A stretch of 64,000 nucleotides of DNA, from NCBI RefSeq assembly GCF_900233005.1, contig NZ_LT960613.1, forward strand, positions 18,267-82,266. Direction: 5' to 3'. The stretch comes from Vibrio tapetis subsp. tapetis (lineage in GTDB: Bacteria > Pseudomonadota > Gammaproteobacteria > Enterobacterales > Vibrionaceae). Both the position numbers and the translations under genes were made by a program. This document shows, in pieces, positions 1 through 9,293 of the stretch; positions within the stretch are counted from its first letter, which is position 1, and every line of letters starts with the position of its first letter. The notes below the pieces were generated by a model, which saw only the letters and a program-made list of their open reading frames with translations, made no database searches and was not told the DNA's origin.

Positions 1-2
1 CG

Positions 3-842
3 CAAGCGGCCATTGGGGGACTGGCGGCGTTTGCCGCGCCCGCCACAAAAAAACACGTCTGCGCCACCTTAGGCACGCAAAACAACGCCTTTTCAGACTG
101 GGTGGAAGCGCAGCACCAATGCGGCGCCGGAGGACAAGCGGCGGGGCAACTGGCGAGCGCCAAAGGCGATGCCAGCTTAAAAGACATGACCAAAACCAAT
201 CACAACGTGATTTGGTCCGCCATCATGACCAACCCCTTCTTAGCCGCAGACACAAAACTGGCCGAATTCATGATGAGCCTGTCGGGCACTTACGTGTACG
301 ACAAAAACGGCAAGCCCCACTACTACCCAAGCTTGCTCACGGACAACAACCTCATTCAAACGCTGCTAGAGGGCGGAAAAGGCGACATTTACCAATGCAA
401 GAACACGGGCAAAGACGCTTGCGTCACTCTGACCAAGACAACCGCCCTCACCATCAGTAAAAACAACGGCATTGAACGTCGCATTCGCGCGATATTAGAA
501 GGGCTGCTGCGCACCATTAACACCGACCAAGCCTTGACGAGCCAGCAAAAAGGCTTTTTGGAGTTCACCCAAACCCCGGTGCTGAAATTTTTCATTGATG
601 CGACCGCCACCCAACAAACCCCGGATTTAGGTCACTACGCGCGCATGATGTCGGTCGAGCTGTTAAACCAATACTTAACCAACATGCTCGCCATTGCCCG
701 GCAATCGCTTCAAAACACCAACAATGACTTAAAAGACATCGAACGCATCACCCAAGACATCGACAACGCCAAGCGCTTCACCGATGGGCTGGCGGACAAA
801 GCCATTCACGCCTTACTGAACAAGAACGCGCTCATTGCCTAA
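3..842 (+). CDS. traH: TraH, conjugative pilus assembly protein (5' end outside window)
   Basis: The frame is open from the window edge, so only the C-terminal 279 residues are visible; F TraH is about 458 aa. Visible signatures are VCATLGTQ, FSDWVEAQHQCG and TNPFLAADTKLAEFMMSLSG, followed by a helical C-terminal region. In F-type systems TraH is a periplasmic or outer-membrane-associated assembly factor needed to build and stabilise the pilus. An internal GTG at 102 is not the true start, because family sequence continues upstream of it. traG follows after 77 bases on the same strand, the usual F-like order. Assignment rests on recognisable family sequence plus traG, traD and traI nearby. 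Confidence 0.9.
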   Translation, partial: QAAIGGLAAFAAPATKKHVCATLGTQNNAFSDWVEAQHQCGAGGQAAGQLASAKGDASLKDMTKTNHNVIWSAIMTNPFLAADTKLAEFMMSLSGTYVYDKNGKPHYYPSLLTDNNLIQTLLEGGKGDIYQCKNTGKDACVTLTKTTALTISKNNGIERRIRAILEGLLRTINTDQALTSQQKGFLEFTQTPVLKFFIDATATQQTPDLGHYARMMSVELLNQYLTNMLAIARQSLQNTNNDLKDIERITQDIDNAKRFTDGLADKAIHALLNKNALIA

Positions 843-919
843 GAAAAAGAGACGCCGAAAGAAACGCGAAAAGCAATTCAAAAGCAGACCCCACCCACAT
901 CAACCTATGGACAATAGCC

Positions 920-3751
920 ATGAGAACCTTGGAATATTACACCTACACCGGCTCTGAGGTCGTGGCCAAGGCGCTGAACGCCTTAGCCACGTTTTTTACC
1001 ACCGCCACTTTTGGCAGCTTCTTACAAATCTGCTTGGGGCTGGGGCTCATCAGTAGCTTGTTCATGTTCATGCTCAGCCGTAACCCCAAAGATTTGATTA
1101 AATGGGGCGCGGTGTTTTTTCTGGTGCCGTTATTGCTCATCAACATGAAAGCGCGGGTCCTGGTGATAGACAAAACCGAGCCGGGTAAGTTTTTCACCGT
1201 GGATAACGTGCCTTATCTGGTTGCGCTGCCCACCTATTTCTTTTCTACCGTCATGGTGGGCATGGCGGAAGGGGTCGAGGCGATTTTCACCACCTCCGAT
1301 GATGAGCGTTATGGCCGCACGGGCATGATGTTTGGCTCTGAGCTGTATCAGCTTTCCAGACAATCGAGCGTACAAGAAGTGGCGTTAAAGAAAATCTGGA
1401 ACGACTACTTTGATAACTGCATGATTGGCGATGTGCAAATCAACAACAAGTACAGTTGGGATACCCTCTTTTCCAGTCCCGACATTTTTGCGATGTTAGA
1501 CACCGTGAGGCAAAGCCCCCTACGGGCGGTCTTTTTAGACGAAGGCGCGGGTAAGATGAGCTTTAAAACCTGCGCGCAAGTCTACCCCATCGTCAAAAAA
1601 CGCTTCACCGACGCCGCCGGTGACAACCTCACGGCGCTGGCGCACCACCTATTAGGGAAAAATGCCGCCAAATACAAACCTCAAATCGCGCTGTCGCTTA
1701 AACGCAGCTACGATAAATACGTCAACATCTCCGCCTCAGCGTCCAACAACATCAAACAAAACATGGTGATGAACGAAATTCGCTACAACCTTGACCGCCT
1801 TGATCCCACTCAAAGCGCGCTCAACTACGCCTACACCCAAAACAAACTGCAAACCACGTCCATGTGGGCCTCGCTTGGCCTCATGGCCCGCGAGTACTTG
1901 CCTATGCTGCACACCTTGATTTTCATGCTGTTTGCCTGCTTGGGTTTCTTTATTGCGGGCGCGGCGGTCATCCCCGGACTGACCGCGCTGGTCTTAAAGA
2001 ATTACGTATCCACCTTCGCGTACTTATCCACGTGGCCGACCTTGTTTGCCATCATTAATGCGCTGCAATTGTGGGGATTGGAATCCTTGTCCACCGATGT
2101 GTCTGGGCGCTTTGGGGGGCTGGTGCTCTCCAACGCGAACGCCATGGATGAGCTTCACAGCCGCTTTGCTTGGATGACGGGCATTCTCATGATAAGCGTC
2201 CCGGCCATTGCGGGCGGCCTTCTCAAAGGAGGTCAAGCGGTCATGTCCAGCATGAACTACCAACTGGCGGGCATGATCAACTCAACCAACGCCCGCGCAA
2301 GCGCCGCGGCGGCCAGTGGCAATTTGGATTTTGGTAACATGCAGATGGACAACCACAGCATGAACAACACCAACGCCAACAAATTTGATGACAACACCTT
2401 AACCAACACCGGGCACACCTACACGCAAAAAGGCGATGGCTCCGTGAGTACCCAACACGCCGATGGCCGCATGACCTATGACAGCAGCCAAACAACCAGC
2501 CGGGGCAACATCAGCGCCAACACCCAAGCCATGGTGCAAGAAACGGTGCAAAACGCGCGCAGCAGTACGCAACAATCGCTAGACCAAACTACCACGCAGC
2601 TCGGCCAAACTCTGAATGCGGGCATGGCGCTCAATGAGCGCTGGAATGACAGCGTCAGCAAAAACCTCTCTTACGGTGAGGGCGGCTCGACCGGCGTGAA
2701 CTCACAAGTGAGCGAGGGCGTAAACAACATGCAATCGGCCATTGATAACGTCAGCCAAAACACCGGCTGGAGCAAAGACCAATCGCAGTCGTACTTACAA
2801 AGCGTTCACGGCGGCGCGGATGCGGGCTTTGGCCTGGGCGGAAAAAGCGGCGCTGGCGGCCCTTCCCCGTTCAGTTTCGGCGTCAGTGGCGGGGTGAAAT
2901 TCTCAGACGAAGAGCGGACCGCCTACTCAAACATGAGCGCAGAGCAGCAACAGCAACTTGAGCAAGCCACGCAGCAATACAGTGAAGGCGCCACCACGGT
3001 TGCTAACGCCGCCTCGCAAATCGACCATAAAGACACGCGCAGCGATGTGGAGCAATACGCGCACGACTTTGCCTTAAACATGCAAAACACCCAATCCTTA
3101 ACAACCAGCGCCATGAACAGTCAATCGCAATTGGAGGCCTTATCAGAAACCCAAACGCGCTTAGATTCTGGCTCGTCCAGCTTCTCCGCCAACTCCATCC
3201 AAGGATTCCAGAATTACTTAGAGGCCACTGCACCAAACCAAGAAGACGTCAAACGCCTCATGACCGCCTTCCAGCCGGAAGACATCGCCGAGGCGAAAGA
3301 AAAATGGCAAAACTACACCCGCACCGAAGCCTTTGCCTCAATCGCGGGCTTTGAGGGCGATAACAGCGCCAAAATCAAACGCATGGAGAGTGACTACCAA
3401 GCGGGGGCAACCCAAGAAGGAGAGAAACCTGCATTAAGCCGTGGCCAACGCGGGTTAATGGATAAAGAGGGGGAACGCGTGCAATCGGCATTTGAGGCCA
3501 CCACTGAGGCGGTGCTTAGCGCCAAACAAACCGGCGCCTTGTACAACGATGAGTATTTTGAGGGCACAAAAGAGAGCGTTTATAACCAGCAAGCGCGGGC
3601 GCAACAAGACATCGCGCCGCCTGAGTCGATGATTGATATCCGCATCAAACCCCAAGTCGAGGCAGAGCTTAACCCCGAAAGGACAGAGTACGTCAGCTCA
3701 GACCAAGCGTATCCGGCGGCGCCGGCTTACACCAAAAACCCAACACAATAA
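920..3751 (+). CDS. traG: TraG, mating-pair stabilisation / pilus assembly protein
   Basis: The protein has 943 aa, close to F TraG (938 aa). The N-terminal third is a membrane domain with hydrophobic segments at about residues 30-55, 62-78, 97-115, 330-360 and 365-440. The remaining C-terminal half is hydrophilic, Gln/Asn/Ser-rich and predicted to lie in the periplasm. TraG acts in F-type pilus assembly through its N-terminus and in mating-pair stabilisation and entry exclusion through its C-terminus. The C-terminal half is rich in QQ and NN runs and ends in a Pro/Ala-rich tail. It follows traH and precedes small unknown genes. No separate traS or traT exclusion gene is recognised next to it. 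Confidence 0.92.
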   Translation: MRTLEYYTYTGSEVVAKALNALATFFTTATFGSFLQICLGLGLISSLFMFMLSRNPKDLIKWGAVFFLVPLLLINMKARVLVIDKTEPGKFFTVDNVPYLVALPTYFFSTVMVGMAEGVEAIFTTSDDERYGRTGMMFGSELYQLSRQSSVQEVALKKIWNDYFDNCMIGDVQINNKYSWDTLFSSPDIFAMLDTVRQSPLRAVFLDEGAGKMSFKTCAQVYPIVKKRFTDAAGDNLTALAHHLLGKNAAKYKPQIALSLKRSYDKYVNISASASNNIKQNMVMNEIRYNLDRLDPTQSALNYAYTQNKLQTTSMWASLGLMAREYLPMLHTLIFMLFACLGFFIAGAAVIPGLTALVLKNYVSTFAYLSTWPTLFAIINALQLWGLESLSTDVSGRFGGLVLSNANAMDELHSRFAWMTGILMISVPAIAGGLLKGGQAVMSSMNYQLAGMINSTNARASAAAASGNLDFGNMQMDNHSMNNTNANKFDDNTLTNTGHTYTQKGDGSVSTQHADGRMTYDSSQTTSRGNISANTQAMVQETVQNARSSTQQSLDQTTTQLGQTLNAGMALNERWNDSVSKNLSYGEGGSTGVNSQVSEGVNNMQSAIDNVSQNTGWSKDQSQSYLQSVHGGADAGFGLGGKSGAGGPSPFSFGVSGGVKFSDEERTAYSNMSAEQQQQLEQATQQYSEGATTVANAASQIDHKDTRSDVEQYAHDFALNMQNTQSLTTSAMNSQSQLEALSETQTRLDSGSSSFSANSIQGFQNYLEATAPNQEDVKRLMTAFQPEDIAEAKEKWQNYTRTEAFASIAGFEGDNSAKIKRMESDYQAGATQEGEKPALSRGQRGLMDKEGERVQSAFEATTEAVLSAKQTGALYNDEYFEGTKESVYNQQARAQQDIAPPESMIDIRIKPQVEAELNPERTEYVSSDQAYPAAPAYTKNPTQ

Positions 3752-3843
3752 TAGTGATCGAGGTGCATAAAAATAGCTTTATGCACCGCTTAAGTACTGG
3801 TATTATGATCAGGTATTGAGTCTCACAATTAAAGGACATCGCC

Positions 3844-4374
3844 ATGAAACATTTTCTTGCGTTACTGCTGCTTACTTGTGCGAGTGCGCAAGCTCAAACG
3901 CACTCCCCGGAGTTAGATCAGTTACTTGAAGAGCTTCATCATCAATATGAAAACCCCACGCTTGCGGGGGCACAGCGAGACATGGCCGACGTAGGCAAAC
4001 TCCCTTACTTCTTGATGCACATTGATGAGACGGACACCGTTGAGAGCATGAGGCTGAACGCGTATTTAGACGGGCTTCAAGCGGCGTATCTGGGCAGCGT
4101 CAATCGTCAAAACGACTTAGGGGGCAACCACTGGTTTTGCATGCGTGACACCATGGCCATGCACCCCAAACGCAACCCTGAGTTTGTGAAAGAAATGATT
4201 TGGACGGTTCTAGAGAAAACGGCCAAGAATGATCCTGAACGATTTACTCGATATAACTATGCGACGGCATTTTCAATGTCAACAGCGGGCATTTTTGAAT
4301 ACGGATTACAAACTGAATACCCTTGTTACTCGCCCATTCCAAAATCATTGCATTTTATGGGCTGGAAATACTAA
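3844..4374 (+). CDS. Small exported protein of unknown function
   Basis: The 176-aa product starts with a clear Sec signal peptide (MKHFLALLLLTCASAQA, probable cleavage after AQA), so the mature protein is probably periplasmic. The mature part contains two Cys residues (WFCMRD and YPCYS) that could form a disulfide. The segment NAYLDGLQAAYL followed later by a Cys and a helical tail faintly recalls small Rap1a/Tai-type secreted immunity proteins, but I cannot confirm that. It lies between traG and traD in the tra operon direction. An exclusion or pilus-related role is possible from position only. A purine-rich Shine-Dalgarno (AAAGGA) precedes the ATG. Confidence 0.7.
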   Translation: MKHFLALLLLTCASAQAQTHSPELDQLLEELHHQYENPTLAGAQRDMADVGKLPYFLMHIDETDTVESMRLNAYLDGLQAAYLGSVNRQNDLGGNHWFCMRDTMAMHPKRNPEFVKEMIWTVLEKTAKNDPERFTRYNYATAFSMSTAGIFEYGLQTEYPCYSPIPKSLHFMGWKY

Positions 4375-4398
4375 CCTCAAGAAAGCAAAGAGCACAAC

Positions 4399-4626
4399 AT
4401 GGATACGAATTGGCAAGAAAAACTCAAGCTCGATACAAGCAGTGTGGCGTTAGTTGAGTCTCGATTTGTCCGCACGACACAGTCTCAAACCGACGTAGCA
4501 AAGTGGATGCTGGATGAATGGATGCCGATGGATTCAGTGGTGGCCATAACGGGTTTACCGCTTGAAACCGTGGTGTTGATTGAACTGGAGATGACATTCG
4601 GCATAGGGACTCATGGCTTGCACTGA
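4399..4626 (+). CDS. Hypothetical protein, 75 aa
   Basis: This short ORF begins 24 bases after the upstream exported-protein gene and ends just before a strong rho-independent terminator, which supports a real gene at the end of a transcription unit. The product has a charged N-terminus and a hydrophobic segment around AITGLPLETVVLIELEM. No family is recognised. The Shine-Dalgarno is weak. It could be translated by coupling to the upstream gene. Confidence 0.5.
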   Translation: MDTNWQEKLKLDTSSVALVESRFVRTTQSQTDVAKWMLDEWMPMDSVVAITGLPLETVVLIELEMTFGIGTHGLH

Positions 4627-4682
4627 CCACACAACATCAAGGGAGCACGCCCCTTAACCTCATCGGCGTCTTTCTTGCAAAA

Positions 4683-4713
4683 AAAGCCCCACGCATGAAG
4701 TGGGGCTTTGGTT
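4683..4713 (+). terminator. Rho-independent terminator after the traG-side gene cluster
   Basis: A perfect 10-bp stem AAAGCCCCAC / GTGGGGCTTT (4683-4692 and 4700-4709) with a 7-base loop is followed by GGTTTTC. It lies about 55 bases after the 75-aa gene, so it separates the traG cluster from traD. Confidence 0.8.
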
Positions 4714-5182
4714 TTCAATCATAAGGTTACACAAAAGTCACATAGAGCATTAATGTTGACTTATTTCGCTTGCCCGAAACAAACGAGTCAACACCTTACT
4801 CAAAATCTCGCCATTTGCCAATAAAAAAACGATGACGTAGAGGTCAATCACTCACACCCTTTGGCGATGGTGTGCTGCTTGATGAAGGCGAAAAAGGTAT
4901 ATCAGCTCCTATCGCCTTCCACGCCTTATCCTTAAGGACAACCTCCGTGTCTCGTGACACCAAGCAGCCTAAAAAGCATATCGCAAAAATCCGTTGATTT
5001 CACGCATAAAAATGCACTCATCAAGGAGGGCATTTCGTTTACCTATGCGATAAAACCCCCAAACGATAAAACCATGAGTTAGCAAGGCATGTCTAAGGCT
5101 GCTGACTCTTTTATCGCCTGAGCCTAACTAAACTACCACACTCCCTGATTGTTTTTCAACCGCCCCAATAAGGTGTCTCTCC
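4714..5182. other. Intergenic region without a clear gene
   Basis: I see no convincing ORF on either strand in these roughly 470 bases. There are small dyads, for example CACACC...GGTGTG near 4853-4874 and two GCGATAAAAC-like stretches around 5045-5070. The region probably holds the promoter for the genes from 5183 onward. Confidence 0.4.
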
Positions 5183-5770
5183 ATGATGAATAAAATCCTT
5201 ACATGGTTATCCATGGCCAAAAGCGACGAACCCAATGTCGATAAAGCCACCGGTGACAACCTCAATGCGTTTTTAATGCAATGTCAAAAACAACACGTTC
5301 ATTTGGTTTTACCTGCAGACAAAAGTAAAACGCATCCGTTAACCACGCTCATCCAACCTCTCAACCTTTCTCAAAACCAAGCCAAGCGCCTATTAAAAGC
5401 GCACTTATCGCCATTGACTCGCTTTCACCTCGGTCCTGCGGCCTTTTTCACGGCCATGAACCACCCTGAGCAACAAGCCTTTCCTTGTCAGGTGTGTGAT
5501 AACTGCGCGCCTGGGTTATTTAAACACGATGGCTACCTGGTTGCCGATACCTCATGGTGCAGTCAGTGTCACGAAAAAGGAGCGTGCATCGACGTGGCAT
5601 TAATTGAGCACTACCGAAAATTCGGCATCGATGATGACACGATATGGATAGCACTACCAAGAACTCGATGGGGTTCAAGAAATGGGCCTTCTACTTATCA
5701 ATCACTTGAAGATATTGAAATGCGTTATCAAGCGGTGTTTGAGGGCGCAAAAAACAAATCACTCCTGTAA
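5183..5770 (+). CDS. Hypothetical Cys-rich, probably zinc-binding protein
   Basis: The 195-aa product has two Cys clusters near residues 103-136: CQVCDNC, then CSQCHEKGAC after about 24 residues. This is the pattern of a treble-clef or zinc-ribbon fold. The N-terminal half is helical and charged, with no signal peptide or membrane segment, so it is probably cytoplasmic. It starts at one of two adjacent ATG codons behind AAGGTG. It heads a short run of genes leading into traD. No named family is recognised; a DNA- or protein-binding role is inference from the Cys motifs. Confidence 0.65.
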   Translation: MMNKILTWLSMAKSDEPNVDKATGDNLNAFLMQCQKQHVHLVLPADKSKTHPLTTLIQPLNLSQNQAKRLLKAHLSPLTRFHLGPAAFFTAMNHPEQQAFPCQVCDNCAPGLFKHDGYLVADTSWCSQCHEKGACIDVALIEHYRKFGIDDDTIWIALPRTRWGSRNGPSTYQSLEDIEMRYQAVFEGAKNKSLL

Positions 5771-5793
5771 TCAAGTTTAAAGAGCTTATTATC

Positions 5794-6186
5794 ATGACCA
5801 TACCGCTACTCACCTTAGTGTGTTTGACACTTCAACTCACGTTGGTTTTGAAAATCATTACCTTAGCTTGGGGTTCACTGAAACAGACACGTAAAGCCGC
5901 TCAAAGCATAAAAATAGCATTAATACTGACATCCATAATTTGTCTTTTCTACAGCTTACCTATTGGGTCGAACATTAGCATTATCTTCACACACCCGATC
6001 CTTTCATTTGTTACTTTTTCTTTTTTAACCCTATCACTTCAAAATACTGAAAGCCCTAGCCAAGAAAGAACGCTCTCGTATATCAAAAGCCTGATGATTA
6101 TTGATTTCTCCATCGTCTATTGCTTTGTCGGCTTGTTAGCCTTCGATGCAATGACAAGTAAACATCACTCTTATCCATTCTTCTGA
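5794..6186 (+). CDS. Small integral membrane protein
   Basis: The 130-aa product has about four hydrophobic segments: residues 3-25, 40-60, 65-83 and 100-122. A basic loop (KQTRKAAQSIK) follows the first segment. It starts 23 bases after the Cys-rich gene and lies just upstream of traD. No family is recognised. Small membrane proteins next to traD in F-like plasmids are sometimes entry-exclusion factors, but nothing in this sequence proves it. Confidence 0.55.
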   Translation: MTIPLLTLVCLTLQLTLVLKIITLAWGSLKQTRKAAQSIKIALILTSIICLFYSLPIGSNISIIFTHPILSFVTFSFLTLSLQNTESPSQERTLSYIKSLMIIDFSIVYCFVGLLAFDAMTSKHHSYPFF

Positions 6187-6296
6187 TTGCTCAACACTAA
6201 AAGGACAAAAACACCACCAACAAACACACTTCGCACTCCCTCTTACTGCACACATCAGAAAAACACGTTCACGCTCACTCGTTATAGGAAACCATT

Positions 6297-8402
6297 ATGC
6301 CTAGACCCACGCGCGCCAAAGGGAATCACTTTACCCGTGGCGGACAAATCACCTTTCACTCCATTCGGATGTTCTTTCAAGTCAACAACACCTTAGTCAC
6401 CGCCGCCATTTGGTCAGTGATTGCCTTAACCGGCTTGATGACCTGGTTCAGAGCGCCGGATAACGCCTTTTGGTCCATCTTCTATTACTGGCGTAATCGG
6501 CTTTATGCCAGTTTAGGCCACGACCTCAACAGCGAAGTCACCACCCTATGGAGTGGGAAGCGCTACGTCGGCACGCTTGCCTCTCAATTGAACAACACCC
6601 AACTCATTAACCTGTATGATGAGGTTATCCAGCAAATACAAATCAACTTCTTGCTCACCATCGGACTGATTGTTGTGCTCTGGATGCTGGCCATGCGCTT
6701 TTTCAGACGACAAGGGGAAAAGCAAAGTGAAGACTTTCATGTTCGGGGCTATCAATACGCGGAGCCTAAACGACTGACCCAAGATTTAAAATCGCGGGCC
6801 AAAAAGCTGAAAAAGCAAGGCGTCGGTAACGGGCGTATCTCGGATTTTAAGATCGATGGGCTTGCGTTGTTTAAACACGAATTTGAGGTGCAGCACCTAC
6901 TCGCCGATGGTACTACGGGGGCCGGTAAATCCGTGTTGCTGAGAAAGCTTTTAACCTGGATACGCAAGCGTGGGGATAAGGCCATTGTTTACGATAAAGG
7001 CTGCACCTTCACCAGTAAGTTCTTTGACCCAAGCCAAGACACACTGCTTAACCCGTTTGATGAACGTTGTGCCAACTGGGATGTGTGGTGTGACGCGAAG
7101 GATGCCCCTGATTTTGAGAACATCGCCAACGCGCTCATTCCCCAACACGGCGAAGGCGACCCGTTCTGGGTGGATTCCGCGCGCACCATCTTCTCCAGCG
7201 CCGCGTATCAAATGAGCCAAGACGACAAACCGTGCTCAACTGCCCGATTACTCAGCCTCATTTTAACCTCTGAGCTTGAAACGCTGGGCAATTTCTTACA
7301 AGGAACCGAATCGGCCTCACTGGTCTCCAAGGACATCAAAAAGACCGCCATCTCCATCAAGTCGGTGCTGGCCACCTACATAAAAAGTCTGCGTTTTTTA
7401 GATGGATTGGATGACAAAGACGCCAAAGGCAAACACAAACGCAAACCGTTTTCTATTACCGACTGGGTACAAGATGACAAACAAAAAGGCTTTTTGTTCT
7501 TATCCAGTAATGCGCAGCAACACGCCTCATTGCGCCCGCTCATCTCGACATGGCTTGCTATCGCTTCTAATGCTATTTTGGGCTTGAAGGCCGATGACAA
7601 CCGGCGTATTTGGGTCATCATGGATGAGATGCCCAGTTTACATAAACTGCCAGAGCTGGATAACATCATCTCAGAGGTGCGTAAATTTGGGGGGTGCTAT
7701 GTGATTGGCCTCCAGTCTTACGCTCAATTGGTTAAGACTTACGGCAAAAACACCGCGGATGTGATTTTTGATTTGCTCAACACCCGCTTCTATTTTCGCG
7801 CGCCGTCGGCACAAATGGCGCAGATTTCATCCAAAGATTTAGGGGAGCAAGAAGTGGACGTATCGAGAGAAAACATCTCTTATGGTGCAAACGCCTTGCG
7901 TGACGGGGTCTCCATTGGCCATCAGACCGTGACTCGCCCGGTGGTGTCGAGCAGTGAAATACAAGCCATGGACGATTTACAATGTTACTTACGCGTCCCC
8001 GGTAGCAGTTTCATCACTCAACTGGATTTACACTTTGATAAGAGACGCGATGTGACGCCCGCGTTCATCAAGCGGGATTATACGCTCTCACCTGCCATGA
8101 TACGAGCGTATCAAGAAGCGGTGTATTGTGAATGTGTGGCGCCTGGACTGTTTCTTAGTGAAGAAGACCGGGATGTACTGGCGAAAAGGCAATCGGAGCA
8201 GTTTGATACCCCCGAAGAGATGACGCTTGAGACCGACCAAATCAAAGCGGCCACTCAAAGTGACGCAGTCAAACACCTCGCAAGCGAAGAAGCCGCTAAG
8301 CTCAACGTCGAGAGTGACTATCAAGAGCGCGCGCAGCAAGAGCTTGAAGAGTCTGCGATATCTCAAGATATCGAGATGGAAACAGGAGAAATGATTGAGT
8401 GA
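6297..8402 (+). CDS. traD: TraD, type IV coupling protein (conjugative DNA pump ATPase)
   Basis: This 701-aa member of the VirD4/TraD family links the relaxosome to the secretion channel and drives DNA transfer with ATP. Two N-terminal transmembrane segments lie at about residues 34-52 and 117-136. Walker A is DGTTGAGKSVLL at about residue 203, and Walker B is RRIWVIMDEMPS at about residue 435. The motifs FYFRAPSAQMA and LQCYLRVPG typical of TraD follow. The C-terminal tail is Glu/Gln-rich and charged, as in F TraD where it contacts the relaxosome. The ATG follows AGGAAA. It is slightly shorter than F TraD (about 717 aa). Confidence 0.95.
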   Translation: MPRPTRAKGNHFTRGGQITFHSIRMFFQVNNTLVTAAIWSVIALTGLMTWFRAPDNAFWSIFYYWRNRLYASLGHDLNSEVTTLWSGKRYVGTLASQLNNTQLINLYDEVIQQIQINFLLTIGLIVVLWMLAMRFFRRQGEKQSEDFHVRGYQYAEPKRLTQDLKSRAKKLKKQGVGNGRISDFKIDGLALFKHEFEVQHLLADGTTGAGKSVLLRKLLTWIRKRGDKAIVYDKGCTFTSKFFDPSQDTLLNPFDERCANWDVWCDAKDAPDFENIANALIPQHGEGDPFWVDSARTIFSSAAYQMSQDDKPCSTARLLSLILTSELETLGNFLQGTESASLVSKDIKKTAISIKSVLATYIKSLRFLDGLDDKDAKGKHKRKPFSITDWVQDDKQKGFLFLSSNAQQHASLRPLISTWLAIASNAILGLKADDNRRIWVIMDEMPSLHKLPELDNIISEVRKFGGCYVIGLQSYAQLVKTYGKNTADVIFDLLNTRFYFRAPSAQMAQISSKDLGEQEVDVSRENISYGANALRDGVSIGHQTVTRPVVSSSEIQAMDDLQCYLRVPGSSFITQLDLHFDKRRDVTPAFIKRDYTLSPAMIRAYQEAVYCECVAPGLFLSEEDRDVLAKRQSEQFDTPEEMTLETDQIKAATQSDAVKHLASEEAAKLNVESDYQERAQQELEESAISQDIEMETGEMIE

Positions 8403-8469
8403 ACCATGATGACGTCGTACTTAATAACAAGTCCTCTTTTTTAACTGAGATCAATACAAGGAAGTTCAC

Positions 8470-8649
8470 ATGGTAAAACAGCCCTTACAAGATCATCAAC
8501 GCATCACCATTAAATCCAAATCAGACCACAGTGAGTCTCCCATCAAACCCTTATCAGAAGGAAAAAAAAGTGAACACAAAGTGCGGCGGCGCATTGAGGA
8601 TTTACTGGACGAGCAAGCTTTTCACCAATTATGGGACACACTAGAATAA
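8470..8649 (+). CDS. Small charged protein, 59 aa
   Basis: ATG at 8470 follows AAGGAAG and opens a 59-codon frame with a strongly charged product. The C-terminal part, KVRRRIEDLLDEQAF, recalls short bacterial proteins of the PA3496 type, but the match is by eye only. It lies 67 bases after traD in the same direction and before the ACATTGCTC repeat, so it is probably the last gene of the traD unit. Confidence 0.5.
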   Translation: MVKQPLQDHQRITIKSKSDHSESPIKPLSEGKKSEHKVRRRIEDLLDEQAFHQLWDTLE

Positions 8650-8700
8650 GCATTGACACCCTAAATGACAATAATTACTATTTGCAAACAATTTGACGCA

Positions 8701-8735
8701 ACATTGCTCACATTGCTCACATTGCTCACATTGCT
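8701..8735 (+). repeat. Tandem repeat of ACATTGCTC
   Basis: Three perfect 9-bp units (8701-8709, 8710-8718, 8719-8727) are followed by an 8-base partial unit. It lies between the small gene after traD and a terminator. It could be slippage-prone sequence or a protein-binding array. Confidence 0.85.
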
Positions 8736-8787
8736 TCCAGTGTAATTTTGGGGTGGCTGAACATAACGCCCTAACTTTGTTTCATTT

Positions 8788-8815
8788 AACGACGCCACTT
8801 GGCGTCGTTTTTTTC
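8788..8815 (+). terminator. Rho-independent terminator after the traD unit
   Basis: A perfect 9-bp stem AACGACGCC / GGCGTCGTT (8788-8796 and 8801-8809) with loop ACTT is followed by a run of T. Confidence 0.9.
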
Positions 8816-8877
8816 TACTCCACATCGCGTATCCTATCCCTTGTCTTTTTTCATTCCTGTTTTGCATGGGAGGCCAC

Positions 8878-9105
8878 ATGAAGCCAAGAAAACACCACAA
8901 ACACCAACAAAAAATCCAAAGACAACATCAGCCCCGTCCGGCATCATCTCAAAAAGAGAGCCAAGCAAAAGCGTTATTCGTGCTTGATATGCTCGATGGC
9001 AATGACTGGCGACACCTGACATTGACGCATGAAGCCGCATTAAAGCTCATTCGACGAACCAACCACAGAGGGTATACCTTGACCCCTTGCACGCCCGCCG
9101 ATTAA
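8878..9105 (+). CDS. Hypothetical basic protein, 75 aa
   Basis: The N-terminus is extremely basic and rich in His, Lys and Gln (MKPRKHHKHQQKIQRQ). The second half is ordinary and folded-looking (LTLTHEAALKLIRRTNHRGY). A start at 8866 (four residues longer) is possible. It lies between two good terminators, so it is probably a single-gene unit. The basic tail suggests nucleic-acid binding. No family is recognised. Confidence 0.5.
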   Translation: MKPRKHHKHQQKIQRQHQPRPASSQKESQAKALFVLDMLDGNDWRHLTLTHEAALKLIRRTNHRGYTLTPCTPAD

Positions 9106-9118
9106 TCACTCCAACACC

Positions 9119-9144
9119 AAGCCTTGCCATCGCAAGGCTTTTTT
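9119..9144 (+). terminator. Rho-independent terminator
   Basis: A perfect 9-bp stem AAGCCTTGC / GCAAGGCTT (9119-9127 and 9132-9140) is followed by TTTT. It ends the 75-aa basic-protein gene. Confidence 0.88.
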
Positions 9145-9190
9145 ACGCCACGCAGCCAAAACGCGCCATTTCACATATTTACCGACCGAC

Positions 9191-9233
9191 TCACCGCTCA
9201 GCTTTGCGGCTAGCGGCGATTTGCGTTGAACAA
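9191..9233 (+). repeat. 43-bp imperfect direct repeat, copy 1
   Basis: TCACCGCTCAG...GATTTGCGTTG is repeated at 10854-10896 with about six mismatches. Copy 1 lies 60 bases before the 507-aa gene, and copy 2 ends 11 bases before traI. Each copy contains a CCGCT...AGCGG-type dyad (weaker in copy 2). Confidence 0.75.
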
Positions 9234-9293
9234 AATACAACCCTGTCATTCAAAGACACACTCGCACCCTACTCACGGAAAAAGGATAAAAAG

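Noticed and set aside
6187..6396. 69-codon ORF overlapping the traD start
   Set aside because: It overlaps traD in another frame and has no Shine-Dalgarno; its composition follows traD.
9087..9293. N-terminal extension of the 507-aa protein
   Set aside because: The extension would translate a terminator and the 43-bp repeat; the ATG at 9294 has a good Shine-Dalgarno.
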